Shown piece after piece: positions 9,281 to 17,434 of a stretch of 64,000 nt of DNA (position 1 is its first letter; each line of letters begins with the position of its first letter). This DNA comes from Gelidibacter sp035515035 (GTDB taxonomy: Bacteria; Bacteroidota; Bacteroidia; Flavobacteriales; Flavobacteriaceae). The stretch is taken from contig NZ_DATJCA010000179.1 of NCBI RefSeq assembly GCF_035515035.1, forward strand, positions 1 through 64,000, read 5' to 3'. The position numbers and the translations under genes were made by a program. Below the pieces are notes generated by a model. It was given only the letters and a program-made list of their open reading frames with translations. It was not told the origin of the DNA and did not search any database.

Positions 9281-10573
9281 CTAATTTATTTCAAACGCTG
9301 CTTTCACCTTCTCCACATAATCCAGTTTCTCCCAAGTAAACAGCTCTACGTCAAGCGTAATTTTTGTACCGTTGAATTGTTCAAAGGTTTTGGTAACCGT
9401 TTCATTAACCCGTCCCATATGACCATATGCTGCAGTTTCACTATACATCGGTTGACGGAGTTTTAAACGATCTTCAATGGCTGCCGGACGCATGTCAAAA
9501 ATCTCAAAAATCTTATCTGCAATTTCACCATCGGTCAAGTTAAACGGACAAGTGCCATAAGTGTTCACATAAATGGACGTAGGTTTTACAACGCCAATAG
9601 CATAACTCACCTGTACCAATATTTCGTCACAAATACCTGCAGCAACTAAATTCTTGGCAATATGACGCGTAGCATAGGCAGCACTTCTATCCACCTTACT
9701 TGGGTCTTTCCCGCTAAATGCACCACCGCCATGAGCGCCTTTCCCGCCGTAAGTATCTACAATGATTTTACGTCCTGTCAAACCAGTATCTCCGTGAGGT
9801 CCACCAATTACAAACTTTCCTGTGGGATTGATGTGATAGGTAATGTCATCATTAAACAACACCTGAATTTGTTCAGGCAGTCCAGCAATAACTCTCGGAA
9901 TTAAGATGTTGATAATGTCTGTTCTGATTTTTTCCAACATTTCAGTTTCGGCAGCATCAATATCAGCTTGTGAGTTTGATTTTGGTTTTACAAAATCGTC
10001 ATGCTGGGTGGAAACCACAATAGCATCAATGCGTTGTGGGACATTGTCATCGCTATATTCAATAGTAACTTGACTTTTTGAATCCGGTCGTAAATAAGTG
10101 ATGTCTTTGTTCTCCCTGCGCAATGCTGCCAATTCAATCATCAGTCGGTGTGAAAGATCAAGCGCCAAAGGCATAAAGTTTTCCGTTTCGCTGGTGGCAT
10201 ATCCAAACATCATCCCTTGATCTCCTGCACCTTGCTCTTCTTTGGTTGCTCTATCAACACCTCTGTTAATGTCTTCAGATTGTTCATGAATTGCAGAAAA
10301 CACACCACAAGAATTGCCGTCAAACATATAAGCACTTTTGGTGTACCCAATTTTATTGATGGTATCTCGAGCTATTTTTTGAACGTCCAAATAGGTTTGT
10401 GATTTCACCTCGCCAGCAAGGACGACCTGTCCGGTGGTAACCAAGGTTTCACAAGCCACTTTGGAGTCCTTGTCGAATGCTAAAAAATTGTCTATTAAAG
10501 CATCGCTAATTTGATCTGCTACTTTATCTGGATGTCCTTCAGAAACGCTCTCTGAAGTGAATAAATACGCCAT
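9281..10573 (-). CDS. metK: S-adenosylmethionine synthetase
   Basis: Makes S-adenosylmethionine from methionine and ATP in the cytosol. The 430-residue protein starts MAYLFTSESVSEGHPDKVAD (ATP-binding GHPDK motif at about residues 14-18), has GAGDQGMMFGYA, the glycine-rich GGAFSGKDPSKVDRS loop, and DRSAAYA. It is longer than the E. coli enzyme (384 residues); inserts of this size are usual in flavobacteria. The gene is on the reverse strand, divergent from the methionine operon at 11220, and its transcript has a long structured leader (10602-10720) described separately. Identification is certain. Confidence 0.97.
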   Translation of the reverse strand: MAYLFTSESVSEGHPDKVADQISDALIDNFLAFDKDSKVACETLVTTGQVVLAGEVKSQTYLDVQKIARDTINKIGYTKSAYMFDGNSCGVFSAIHEQSEDINRGVDRATKEEQGAGDQGMMFGYATSETENFMPLALDLSHRLMIELAALRRENKDITYLRPDSKSQVTIEYSDDNVPQRIDAIVVSTQHDDFVKPKSNSQADIDAAETEMLEKIRTDIINILIPRVIAGLPEQIQVLFNDDITYHINPTGKFVIGGPHGDTGLTGRKIIVDTYGGKGAHGGGAFSGKDPSKVDRSAAYATRHIAKNLVAAGICDEILVQVSYAIGVVKPTSIYVNTYGTCPFNLTDGEIADKIFEIFDMRPAAIEDRLKLRQPMYSETAAYGHMGRVNETVTKTFEQFNGTKITLDVELFTWEKLDYVEKVKAAFEIN

Positions 10574-10601
10574 AACCTTTTGATTATTTTAGGATTAGGG
10601 A

Positions 10602-10720
10602 AGATTTGACGTGTTGCGTCGAAGGTAGTTTGCACTGCCTTTAGCATTTTTATCCTGCTATTCTAGCGGGACTCATCCTCGGAACTTCCGATTCAGAAGA
10701 GGTTGCAATCAGTCAAATCT
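10602..10720 (-). ncRNA. Candidate structured 5' leader of metK (possible SAM-responsive element, unassigned)
   Basis: In the metK leader (reverse strand) a 9-bp closing helix, AGATTTGAC (10720-10712) with GTCAAATCT (10610-10602), encloses at least two hairpins. One is TCCCGCTA/TAGCAGGA with a GAA loop (10671-10653, one C-A mismatch). The other is GGCAGT/ACTACC with a GCAA tetraloop (10639-10624, one mismatch). A third possible arm is CCTC...GAGG (about 10702-10677). A competing hairpin GACG/CGTC (10620-10608) would break the closing helix, as in a switch. It does not match the SAM-I elements elsewhere in this window, and a SAM-II fit was attempted without success. The link to SAM rests only on the gene it precedes. 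Confidence 0.55.
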
Positions 10721-10741
10721 GTCCTCTCAATTAATATGTGA

Positions 10742-10771
10742 CAAAAGTAAAAAAATTAAACGGATGGCAAA
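10742..10771 (-). promoter_or_regulatory. metK promoter (Bacteroidetes type)
   Basis: On the reverse strand, TTTG (10771-10768), an 18-nt spacer and TACTTTTG (10749-10742) match the Bacteroidetes sigma consensus TTTG...TAnnTTTG. Transcription would start near 10735, giving a leader of about 160 nt that contains the structured element. Confidence 0.7.
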
Positions 10772-10979
10772 TCGTTTTAATTTTTTTTCATCTAAAATTA
10801 ACGTAATAAAACTTTCGAATTTGTTTTGTAAGAGTAAATATCCAGTGTTTATATGAGGTTGACAGGTATTTGGTGACTTCGATAGTTAGACAATTTAAAA
10901 GAAACTTTGATAATAATTTGGAATTGTAAGATTTGTGTTGCAATATTTGTGTTCACAAAGTTCAAAAACTTATTGAAGT

Positions 10980-11098
10980 GTTATCAAGAAAGGCAGAGGG
11001 ATTAGACCCGGTGAAGCCTTAGCAACCCTTTAGAAATGGAGAAGGTGCTAAATTCTACTTAATTGCTGATTCATTTATCAGCTAATTGGATAGATAAC
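10980..11098 (+). ncRNA. SAM-I (S-box) riboswitch upstream of metY
   Basis: The core is clear: the P1 strand GTTATC (10980-10985), then AAGAAAGGCAGAGGGA, TAGACCCGGTGAAGCCTT with AGCAACCC, GGTGCTAAATTCTAC (about 11043-11058), and the closing P1 strand GATAAC (11093-11098), exactly complementary to the first. These are the conserved S-box segments, including the kink-turn GTGAAG and the AGCAACC loop. It controls the metY-osmC-metX/thrA operon. The expression platform is not obvious; a CGTCA-GTGA-TGACG hairpin at about 11157-11170 follows, but lacks a strong T-run. Confidence 0.93.
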
Positions 11099-11219
11099 TA
11101 TACATAATTGCTCATCTGTAATTATAATTTTCTTTTTAACATTTTTCTATTAGGTTCGTCAGTGATGACGCAATTGGCTTTTGTTTTAATTCAATTATTA
11201 ACTCAAAAAAATTAGAAAA

Positions 11220-12527
11220 ATGAGCACACAAAAATTTGCAACCCAAGCGTTGCACGCAGGACACGATGTTCAATCCCATGGAGGTACTAGAGCAGTGCCT
11301 ATTTACCAATCCACAGCTTTTGTTTTTAGAGATTCTGATCATGCTGCAAACCTATTTGCGCTGACAGAACCTGGAAACATTTACACACGCATCAACAATC
11401 CAACCAATGACATTTTAGAGCAGCGTTTAGCCGCACTTGATGGCGGTATTGCGGCGGTGGTCACGGCCTCAGGAATGGCAGCTATTGCCACCTCGTTGCT
11501 TACGCTTTTAAGAGCGGGAGACCATATTGTGGCCTCAAGCAGTTTGTACGGTGGGACTTATAATTTGTTGGATGTGACCTTACCAAGACATGGCATCACC
11601 ACCACGTTTGTAGATCCCTCAGATGCTGAAAATTTTACTAAGGCTACAAAAGAAAATACACGAGTTTTCTTTATTGAATCTTTAGGAAATCCGAAGTTGG
11701 ACGTTTTAGATATCAAAGCCATTTCTCAGCAAGCAAAAGCAAACAAAGTTCCTCTAATTGTGGATAACACTATAGCAACTTCATATTTAGTAAAACCTAT
11801 TGAACACGGGGCGGATATCGTCATACATTCCTTGACAAAATACGTCAACGGAAATGGAACAGCCATTGGTGGAGCTATTGTTGATGCAGGAAAATTTGAC
11901 TGGGCGAACGGAAAATTCCCTGAATTTACTGAGCCATCTCCTGGTTATCATGGTTTAGTTTATACTGATGTTTTAAAAAATGCATCGTTTATCGCAAAAG
12001 TGCGTATTGAAGGACTTCGTGATTATGGTTCGGCTTTAAGTCCGTTTAATGCCTTTCAAATCATCCAAGGTTTGGAGACATTGGAATTGCGAATCAAACA
12101 ACACAGTAAAAATGCCTTAGAATTGGCCAAATGGCTACAAGAACAAGAAGAGGTGACTTGGGTGAATTATCCAGGATTGGAAAGCAGTCCTTATAAAAAA
12201 TTAGCCGATCAATACTTGCCTGAAGGTAAAAGTGGGTTGGTTACTTTTGGAGTTGTTGGAGGGTATGATGCTGCAAAAATCATTGCGGATGAAACCAAGT
12301 TGTTCTCGTTGTTAGCGAATATTGGCGATACGAAATCACTTATTATTCACCCAGCAAGTACCACACACCAGCAATTGTCTGATGAAGCTCAAGAAACCAC
12401 AGGGACAACCAAGGACTTGATCCGTTTATCGGTTGGTTTGGAGCATATCGATGATTTGAAAGCCGATTTAAAACAAGCTTTTAAAATCGTGAGTGAGACT
12501 ATTCTTCAAAATTCATCTAACCAATAA
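11220..12527 (+). CDS. metY: O-acetylhomoserine (thiol)-lyase / aminocarboxypropyltransferase
   Basis: PLP enzyme that makes homocysteine from O-acetylhomoserine and sulfide, in the cytosol. The 435-residue protein has the Cys/Met-metabolism PLP fold: IYTRINNPT near residues 54-62, SGMAAIAT near 84, DNTIATSYL near 182, and the PLP lysine at residue 207 in HSLTKYVNGNG. The length (about 430 rather than 380) separates MetY from MetB/MetZ. It lies downstream of the SAM-I riboswitch and 11 bp before an OsmC gene and then the metX/thrA fusion, so the substrate is made by the third gene of the same operon. Confidence 0.94.
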   Translation: MSTQKFATQALHAGHDVQSHGGTRAVPIYQSTAFVFRDSDHAANLFALTEPGNIYTRINNPTNDILEQRLAALDGGIAAVVTASGMAAIATSLLTLLRAGDHIVASSSLYGGTYNLLDVTLPRHGITTTFVDPSDAENFTKATKENTRVFFIESLGNPKLDVLDIKAISQQAKANKVPLIVDNTIATSYLVKPIEHGADIVIHSLTKYVNGNGTAIGGAIVDAGKFDWANGKFPEFTEPSPGYHGLVYTDVLKNASFIAKVRIEGLRDYGSALSPFNAFQIIQGLETLELRIKQHSKNALELAKWLQEQEEVTWVNYPGLESSPYKKLADQYLPEGKSGLVTFGVVGGYDAAKIIADETKLFSLLANIGDTKSLIIHPASTTHQQLSDEAQETTGTTKDLIRLSVGLEHIDDLKADLKQAFKIVSETILQNSSNQ

Positions 12528-12538
12528 AAACCTTAAAC

Positions 12539-12991
12539 ATGAGCGATTTAATATTTAGTGTGCAGGGCGAAAGTGCCTCTGCAGCAAAGTTTGTTGCCAA
12601 AACGCGACAGTTCAGGTTGGTGGTAGATGAGCCTGAAGGACTAGGCGGAACGGATGAAAACGCCAATCCTGTGGAATATATTCTAGCCGGTCTAGCAGGT
12701 TGTTTAAACGTGGTTGGACACCTAGTGGCCAAAGAATTAGGGTTTACAATAACCAAGTTAAAAATTGAAGTTACTGGAAACATCAATGCTGACAAACTGT
12801 TTGGACTTCCAGGTGATGACAGAGCTGGTTTCAAGAAAATAGATTTAAAGCTGGTGCCAGAAACCGATGCCTCCATTGAAACTTTAGCCGAATGGTTAAG
12901 AATAGTTCAAGACCGATGCCCTGTAAAAGATAATTTAACCAATAGCACGCCCGTAAATGTAAGTGTGGAAAAACAATATGAAGTTCAATAA
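12539..12991 (+). CDS. OsmC family protein
   Basis: OsmC/Ohr-fold protein of 150 residues. The AGCLNVVGH segment near residues 55-63 carries the first family cysteine, and the second is in RCPVKDNL near residue 125; OsmC proteins use this pair in thiol peroxidase chemistry. It lies between metY and metX/thrA: 11 bp after metY, with its stop directly adjoining the ATG of the next gene (12992). A redox role tied to sulfide or thiol handling in methionine synthesis is plausible from that position but is not shown by the sequence. Confidence 0.88.
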   Translation: MSDLIFSVQGESASAAKFVAKTRQFRLVVDEPEGLGGTDENANPVEYILAGLAGCLNVVGHLVAKELGFTITKLKIEVTGNINADKLFGLPGDDRAGFKKIDLKLVPETDASIETLAEWLRIVQDRCPVKDNLTNSTPVNVSVEKQYEVQ

Positions 12992-15900
12992 ATGTCACAA
13001 TTAAAATACATTCAAATTCAGGATTTTGATTTAGAAAGTGGTAAGGGGATTTCGTTGAAATTGTCTTACCAACTTTTTGGTCAACCATTAGGGACATCCC
13101 CGATTGTTTTGGTCAATCACGCCTTGACAGGAAACAGTAATGTTGCTGGAGAAGGTGGTTGGTGGTTAGATTTGATTGGTCCTGATAAAGTGATTGATAC
13201 CAATGTCTATACTATTTTATCCTTCAATATTCCCGGAAATGGCTATGACGGATTTGTGATCGAAAATTACAAAGATTTTGTGGCAAGAGATATTGCCAGA
13301 TTATTTTTAGAAGGATTGAAAGCATTGGAGATCACCAAACTTTTTGCTCTGATTGGTGGTTCCTTAGGTGGCGGAATTGCATGGGAAATGGCGTTTTTGG
13401 CTCCAGAATTGGCAGAACATTTAATTCCGGTGGCAACCGATTGGAAGTCCACCGATTGGCTCATCGCGAATTGTCAGATCCAAGAACAGTTTTTGGTCAA
13501 TTCCAGTAATCCTGTGCATGATGCCAGAATGCACGCCATGTTGTGTTACAGAACCCCTAAATCTTTTAAAGAACGTTTCCAACGTAGTAAGAACGAAGAT
13601 TTGGAAATTTTTAATGTTGAGAGTTGGCTATTGCACCATGGCAATAAATTACAGGAAAGATTCCAGCTATCCGCTTATAAATTGATGAATCAGTTGTTGA
13701 AAACCATTGATGTGACCAAAAACAACGGCGATAATGCCGATATTTTAAATACCATCAATTCAAATATCACCATCGTTGGGGTGGATTCGGATTTGTTTTT
13801 TACTGCGGAAGAAAACCGAGAAACTCAAAAACAATTGGCATTGACCCATCCGAATGTGACCTACAGTGAAATCAATTCAGTCCATGGGCATGATGCTTTT
13901 TTGATAGAATTTGAACAGTTGGAAAAAATCATAGAACCCATTTTTAGACCCCATACAGCACATAAAAGGATGAAAATATTAAAATTTGGTGGAAAATCAT
14001 TGGCCAATGGTGAAGGTCTTGAACGCACCATTGCCATCATAAAGAAAAAAGTAGAGGACCGTGAAAAAATTGCTGTTGTAGTTTCCGCAAGAGGCAAGGC
14101 GACCGATGAATTAGAAAACATGTTAGCCAAAGCATCCCGTCGTGAAGAGTATCATGCAGATTTTGAGGCTTTTAGGACCTATCAATCAGAGCCGTCCTCA
14201 AGTGTCGATTTTACTGAAGAGTTTTTTGCTTTGGAAAACATATTTCAAGGCGTCAAGCTTTTAGGTGATTATAGCGATAAAATAAAGGCAGAGGTTTTGG
14301 CTTCGGGGGAAATTATTTCAGCCAAATTGATTACAGCTTTGTTAAATGAAAAAGGTATCAATGCCAATGCTACAAATGCAATACAACTCATTAAAACTGA
14401 TGGCGATTTCCTTAATGCGCAACCAGTTGAAAAATTATCTCGTGAAAATGTATTAGCGCATTTTAAACAATATAATAGCTCCACGGTCAATGTTGTGACG
14501 GGCTTTATTGGCTCCAACTCCAAAAATGAAACCACTTTATTGGGACGGAATGGTAGCAACTATTCCGCTTCCTTGTTAGCTAATTATTTAGATGCCGAAG
14601 AACTCCAAAACTACACCCACGTCAACGGAATTTATACTGCGAATCCAGAGTTGGTTGACGATGCCCAAAAAATAAGAGAACTATCTTTTGCGGAAGCCAA
14701 CGAACTCGCCAACTTCGGGACTACGGTTTTGCACGCCAAAACGATTATTCCCTTATTGGAAAAGAACATCAAACTCCGGATTTTAAACACATTTAATCCA
14801 GATGATGAAGGCACATTAATTTCAGCGAAAGCAAATTCTAAGGAAGTCACTTCCTTGTCCGTTTTGGACAATGTGGCCTTGATCAACTTTGAAGGCCGTG
14901 GATTGTTAGGAAAAGTAGGTGTTGATGCCCGGATTTTTAAAGCCTTGAGCCAACATAATATTAGTGTGAGTATTATTTCGCAAGGGTCTTCAGAACGTGG
15001 CATTGGCTTAGTGATTGACGCCGAAAAGGCAACCCAAGCGGTAATTGCTTTGGAACGAGAGTTTGAAAACGATTTCTATTCGCAAGATGTGAGCAAAATT
15101 GGAGTAATTGATGATGTTTCGGTAATTTCAATTATCGGGATTGAGTTGGGCTCGTTTCATAAACCCTTTAATGCTTTGATTAAAAATCAGATTACACCAT
15201 TATTATTCAACAACACGGTTACGGGCAAGAACGTGAGTTTGGTGGTCAGAAAAAATCAATTGCATAAAGCGGTTAATGTGATTCATGGTGAAGTTTTTGG
15301 GATTTCGAAAAAAATCAATATTGCTATTTTTGGACACGGTGGCGTGGGTGGCGCGTTGATCGATCAAATTCTAAAATCAAAGAACGATATTGAAAAACGG
15401 AGAGGGATCAGTTTGAATGTTTTTGCAATTGCCAATTCAAAACAGGTGCTTTTGAACAAGAAAGGTGCTACAGATAGCTGGAAACAAGATTTAGAACAGA
15501 CTTCAAAAGGATACACCATTCAAGATATTATAGATTTTGCCAAAACCCATCACTTGGAAAACTTAATTGCGGTAGATAATACCTCAAGCTCTGAGTTTTA
15601 TAAAAATTACATCGCTTTGGTAGAAGCAGGATTTGATCTGGTGTCTTCCAATAAAATAGCCAACACCATTTCTCATGAGTTCTATACAAAACTCAGAGAT
15701 AATTTAGAGAACAACAAAAAGAATTATTTGTATGAAACCACAGTTGGTGCTGGTTTACCATTAATCGATACCATTAAATTGTTGCATGAATCTGGTGAAA
15801 ATATCACAAGGATCAGGGGCGTGTTTTCTGGAACCTTGAGTTATTTATTTAATAATTTCTCCGTTCAGGATAGACCTTTTAGTGAAATTATTCAAGAAAC

Positions 15901-16387
15901 CATTGATAAGGGCTTTACGGAACCAGATCCTCGTGAGGATTTTTCAGGAAACGATGTGGCAAGAAAACTGTTGATTTTGGCAAGAGAACTCGATTTGCAC
16001 AATGAGTTTGATGATATTTCTGTTGAAAATCTAATTCCAGAAGCGTATCGAGAGATTCCAACTTCGGAGTTTTTAAAGCAATTGGACGTTTTAGACGACA
16101 AATTCCAAGCTATAAAAGACCAACAAAAAGAAGGTCATGTGCTACGCTATGTAGGCGATTTGTCGGGTGATCTATCTAAAGACAAAGGGAATTTGGACGT
16201 CAAATTAGTGTCCATTCCATTGGATAGCACTTTAGGCCATATCAAAGGCTCCGATGCCATATTTGAAATTTTTACAGAATCCTACGGCGAGCAACCCATT
16301 GTCATTCAGGGTGCAGGAGCAGGAGCAGAGGTCACGGCAAGAGGTGTTTTTGGCGATATTTTACGATTATCAAAACATATTAATTAG
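12992..16387 (+). CDS. Trifunctional fusion: homoserine O-acetyltransferase (MetX) - aspartokinase - homoserine dehydrogenase
   Basis: One 1131-residue reading frame joins three enzymes of the homoserine/methionine branch. Residues 1-325 are a MetX-type alpha/beta hydrolase: nucleophile Ser124 in GGSLGG, Asp in VGVDSD, His in VHGHDAF. Residues 327 to about 770 are aspartokinase (MKILKFGGKS start, ACT region with GRGLLGKVGVDARIF). Residues about 775-1131 are homoserine dehydrogenase (NAD loop GHGGVGG; ETTVGAGLPLID; EPDPREDFSGNDVARK). A Met codon at 13970 sits exactly where a separate ThrA would start, in the same frame. The fusion hands homoserine straight to acetylation, and the product to MetY upstream. 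Control is by the SAM-I riboswitch and perhaps the ACT domains. Confidence 0.92.
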   Translation: MSQLKYIQIQDFDLESGKGISLKLSYQLFGQPLGTSPIVLVNHALTGNSNVAGEGGWWLDLIGPDKVIDTNVYTILSFNIPGNGYDGFVIENYKDFVARDIARLFLEGLKALEITKLFALIGGSLGGGIAWEMAFLAPELAEHLIPVATDWKSTDWLIANCQIQEQFLVNSSNPVHDARMHAMLCYRTPKSFKERFQRSKNEDLEIFNVESWLLHHGNKLQERFQLSAYKLMNQLLKTIDVTKNNGDNADILNTINSNITIVGVDSDLFFTAEENRETQKQLALTHPNVTYSEINSVHGHDAFLIEFEQLEKIIEPIFRPHTAHKRMKILKFGGKSLANGEGLERTIAIIKKKVEDREKIAVVVSARGKATDELENMLAKASRREEYHADFEAFRTYQSEPSSSVDFTEEFFALENIFQGVKLLGDYSDKIKAEVLASGEIISAKLITALLNEKGINANATNAIQLIKTDGDFLNAQPVEKLSRENVLAHFKQYNSSTVNVVTGFIGSNSKNETTLLGRNGSNYSASLLANYLDAEELQNYTHVNGIYTANPELVDDAQKIRELSFAEANELANFGTTVLHAKTIIPLLEKNIKLRILNTFNPDDEGTLISAKANSKEVTSLSVLDNVALINFEGRGLLGKVGVDARIFKALSQHNISVSIISQGSSERGIGLVIDAEKATQAVIALEREFENDFYSQDVSKIGVIDDVSVISIIGIELGSFHKPFNALIKNQITPLLFNNTVTGKNVSLVVRKNQLHKAVNVIHGEVFGISKKINIAIFGHGGVGGALIDQILKSKNDIEKRRGISLNVFAIANSKQVLLNKKGATDSWKQDLEQTSKGYTIQDIIDFAKTHHLENLIAVDNTSSSEFYKNYIALVEAGFDLVSSNKIANTISHEFYTKLRDNLENNKKNYLYETTVGAGLPLIDTIKLLHESGENITRIRGVFSGTLSYLFNNFSVQDRPFSEIIQETIDKGFTEPDPREDFSGNDVARKLLILARELDLHNEFDDISVENLIPEAYREIPTSEFLKQLDVLDDKFQAIKDQQKEGHVLRYVGDLSGDLSKDKGNLDVKLVSIPLDSTLGHIKGSDAIFEIFTESYGEQPIVIQGAGAGAEVTARGVFGDILRLSKHIN

Positions 16388-16402
16388 AAATAAACTATTC
16401 CC

Positions 16403-16435
16403 AGACCTCACAGGTTTTGAAATCCTGTGAGGTCT
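16403..16435. repeat. Palindromic repeat, family A
   Basis: Perfect 12-bp arms, AGACCTCACAGG (16403-16414) and CCTGTGAGGTCT (16424-16435), around a 9-nt loop. It sits just after the metX/thrA stop and could act as a 3' stabiliser or terminator. It resembles the AACCTGCAAGGTTT-type repeats found many times after 46 kb. Confidence 0.8.
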
Positions 16436-16448
16436 TAAAATAAACTCG

Positions 16449-16601
16449 ATGAGCAAAAACATATTTGAAACCGACGCCATCAGAACTCAAATGGTGGGTT
16501 CAGGATTTTTGGAACATTCCACCCCATTGCATTTAACGTCGAGCTTTATTTTTGAAGATGCTGAAGATATGCGAGCGTCCTTTGCTGAGGAAAAACAATA
16601 A
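16449..16601 (+). pseudogene. 5' stub of a PLP trans-sulfuration gene (metB/metZ-like)
   Basis: ATG at 16449 opens 50 codons ending TAA at 16599-16601. The peptide, starting MSKNIFETDAIRTQ and continuing GFLEHSTPLHLTSSFIFEDA then EDMRASFAEEKQ, is the N-terminus of cystathionine gamma-synthase / O-succinylhomoserine sulfhydrylase proteins. Those continue with a GNxYTRxxNPT segment that is missing here. The remaining 330 or so residues, including the PLP lysine, are absent from the window. It lies between metX/thrA and cysE in the direction of the operon, so it is probably what a deletion left of a former operon member. Confidence 0.82.
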
Positions 16602-16654
16602 ATAACTAAAAGCCCGCCAAGAATTGTTTAAATTTGATATTACACTAATGAAAA

Positions 16655-17434
16655 ATGGGTAATATTGAATTTATGAGAAAAATTTCGAATCACTTAAATC
16701 AGTTTCAGGATTATAATATTTGCTTAAAAGACCCTGTGGAAACGTTCACAAAGGCTTTGTTCTATATGCTTTTTGATGAAGAATATCGAACTCATAACTG
16801 TCAATTTGTAAAAGACACATTTCTTAAAATTACGACAAAATTGAAGTTGGAAGATGGTGAAGAAACATGGGCGCAATTTGAAAACCAATTAGCATCTATA
16901 CGGGAAAAACTTGATTTGGATGCCCTTGCTATCGAACAAAATGACCCTGCGGCCAAGAGTTTAACAGAAGTGTATTTGGCGTATCCAGGATTTCACGCGA
17001 TTGCAATTTATAGATTGAGTCATGCCCTATATAAGCTAAAATATTTTGTTATTTCAAGAATGATGAGTGAGCACGTCCATGGTTTAACCGGCGTAGATAT
17101 ACATCCGGGAGCAACTATTGGGGATTCCTTTTTTATCGATCACGGTACAGGAATTGTGATTGGCGAAACAGCTATCATTAAAAATAACGTAAAAATCTAT
17201 CAAGGCGTCACTTTAGGAGGGCTTCAAATAAAAAAGAGTCTATCGGAAACAAAACGTCACCCAACTATTGAAGATAATGTAACCATCTATGCCAACGCAA
17301 CTGTTTTGGGAGGTGATATCGTCATTGGAGCAAACAGTACTATTGGAGCGAATGTCTGGATTACCCAATCGGTTCCCGAAAATTCATTAGTCACTTATCA
17401 AACAGAAATTAAAATTAGCACACGAAAGAAATGA
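16655..17434 (+). CDS. cysE: Serine O-acetyltransferase
   Basis: Makes O-acetylserine for cysteine synthesis. The 259-residue protein has an alpha-helical N-terminal half and then left-handed beta-helix hexapeptides: GVDIHPGATIGDSFFIDHGT (about residues 148-167, with the catalytic Asp-His pair), GIVIGETAIIKNNVKIYQGV, TIYANATVLGGDIVIGANS. The 4-bp overlap (ATGA) with the cysteine synthase gene indicates translational coupling. A -7 box TAAATTTG lies at 16629-16636, so this pair may have its own promoter downstream of the metB/metZ stub. Confidence 0.92.
   Translation: MGNIEFMRKISNHLNQFQDYNICLKDPVETFTKALFYMLFDEEYRTHNCQFVKDTFLKITTKLKLEDGEETWAQFENQLASIREKLDLDALAIEQNDPAAKSLTEVYLAYPGFHAIAIYRLSHALYKLKYFVISRMMSEHVHGLTGVDIHPGATIGDSFFIDHGTGIVIGETAIIKNNVKIYQGVTLGGLQIKKSLSETKRHPTIEDNVTIYANATVLGGDIVIGANSTIGANVWITQSVPENSLVTYQTEIKISTRKK

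Noticed and set aside
10677..10690. Hammerhead-like wording (GATGAGTCC) on the reverse strand of the metK leader
   Set aside because: No CTGATGA core and no GAAAC segment at the right place; the resemblance is too short.
10602..10720. Calling the metK leader a SAM-II riboswitch
   Set aside because: Segments similar to SAM-II (CTGATT, AACC, GATAAA, GCTAAAGG) occur, but the first stem does not pair with the bases before GATAAA and the pseudoknot strands are in the wrong order. Left as unassigned.
11157..11170. CGTCA-GTGA-TGACG hairpin as the terminator of the first SAM-I riboswitch
   Set aside because: The stem is only 5 bp and no continuous T-run follows. The expression platform is left undefined.
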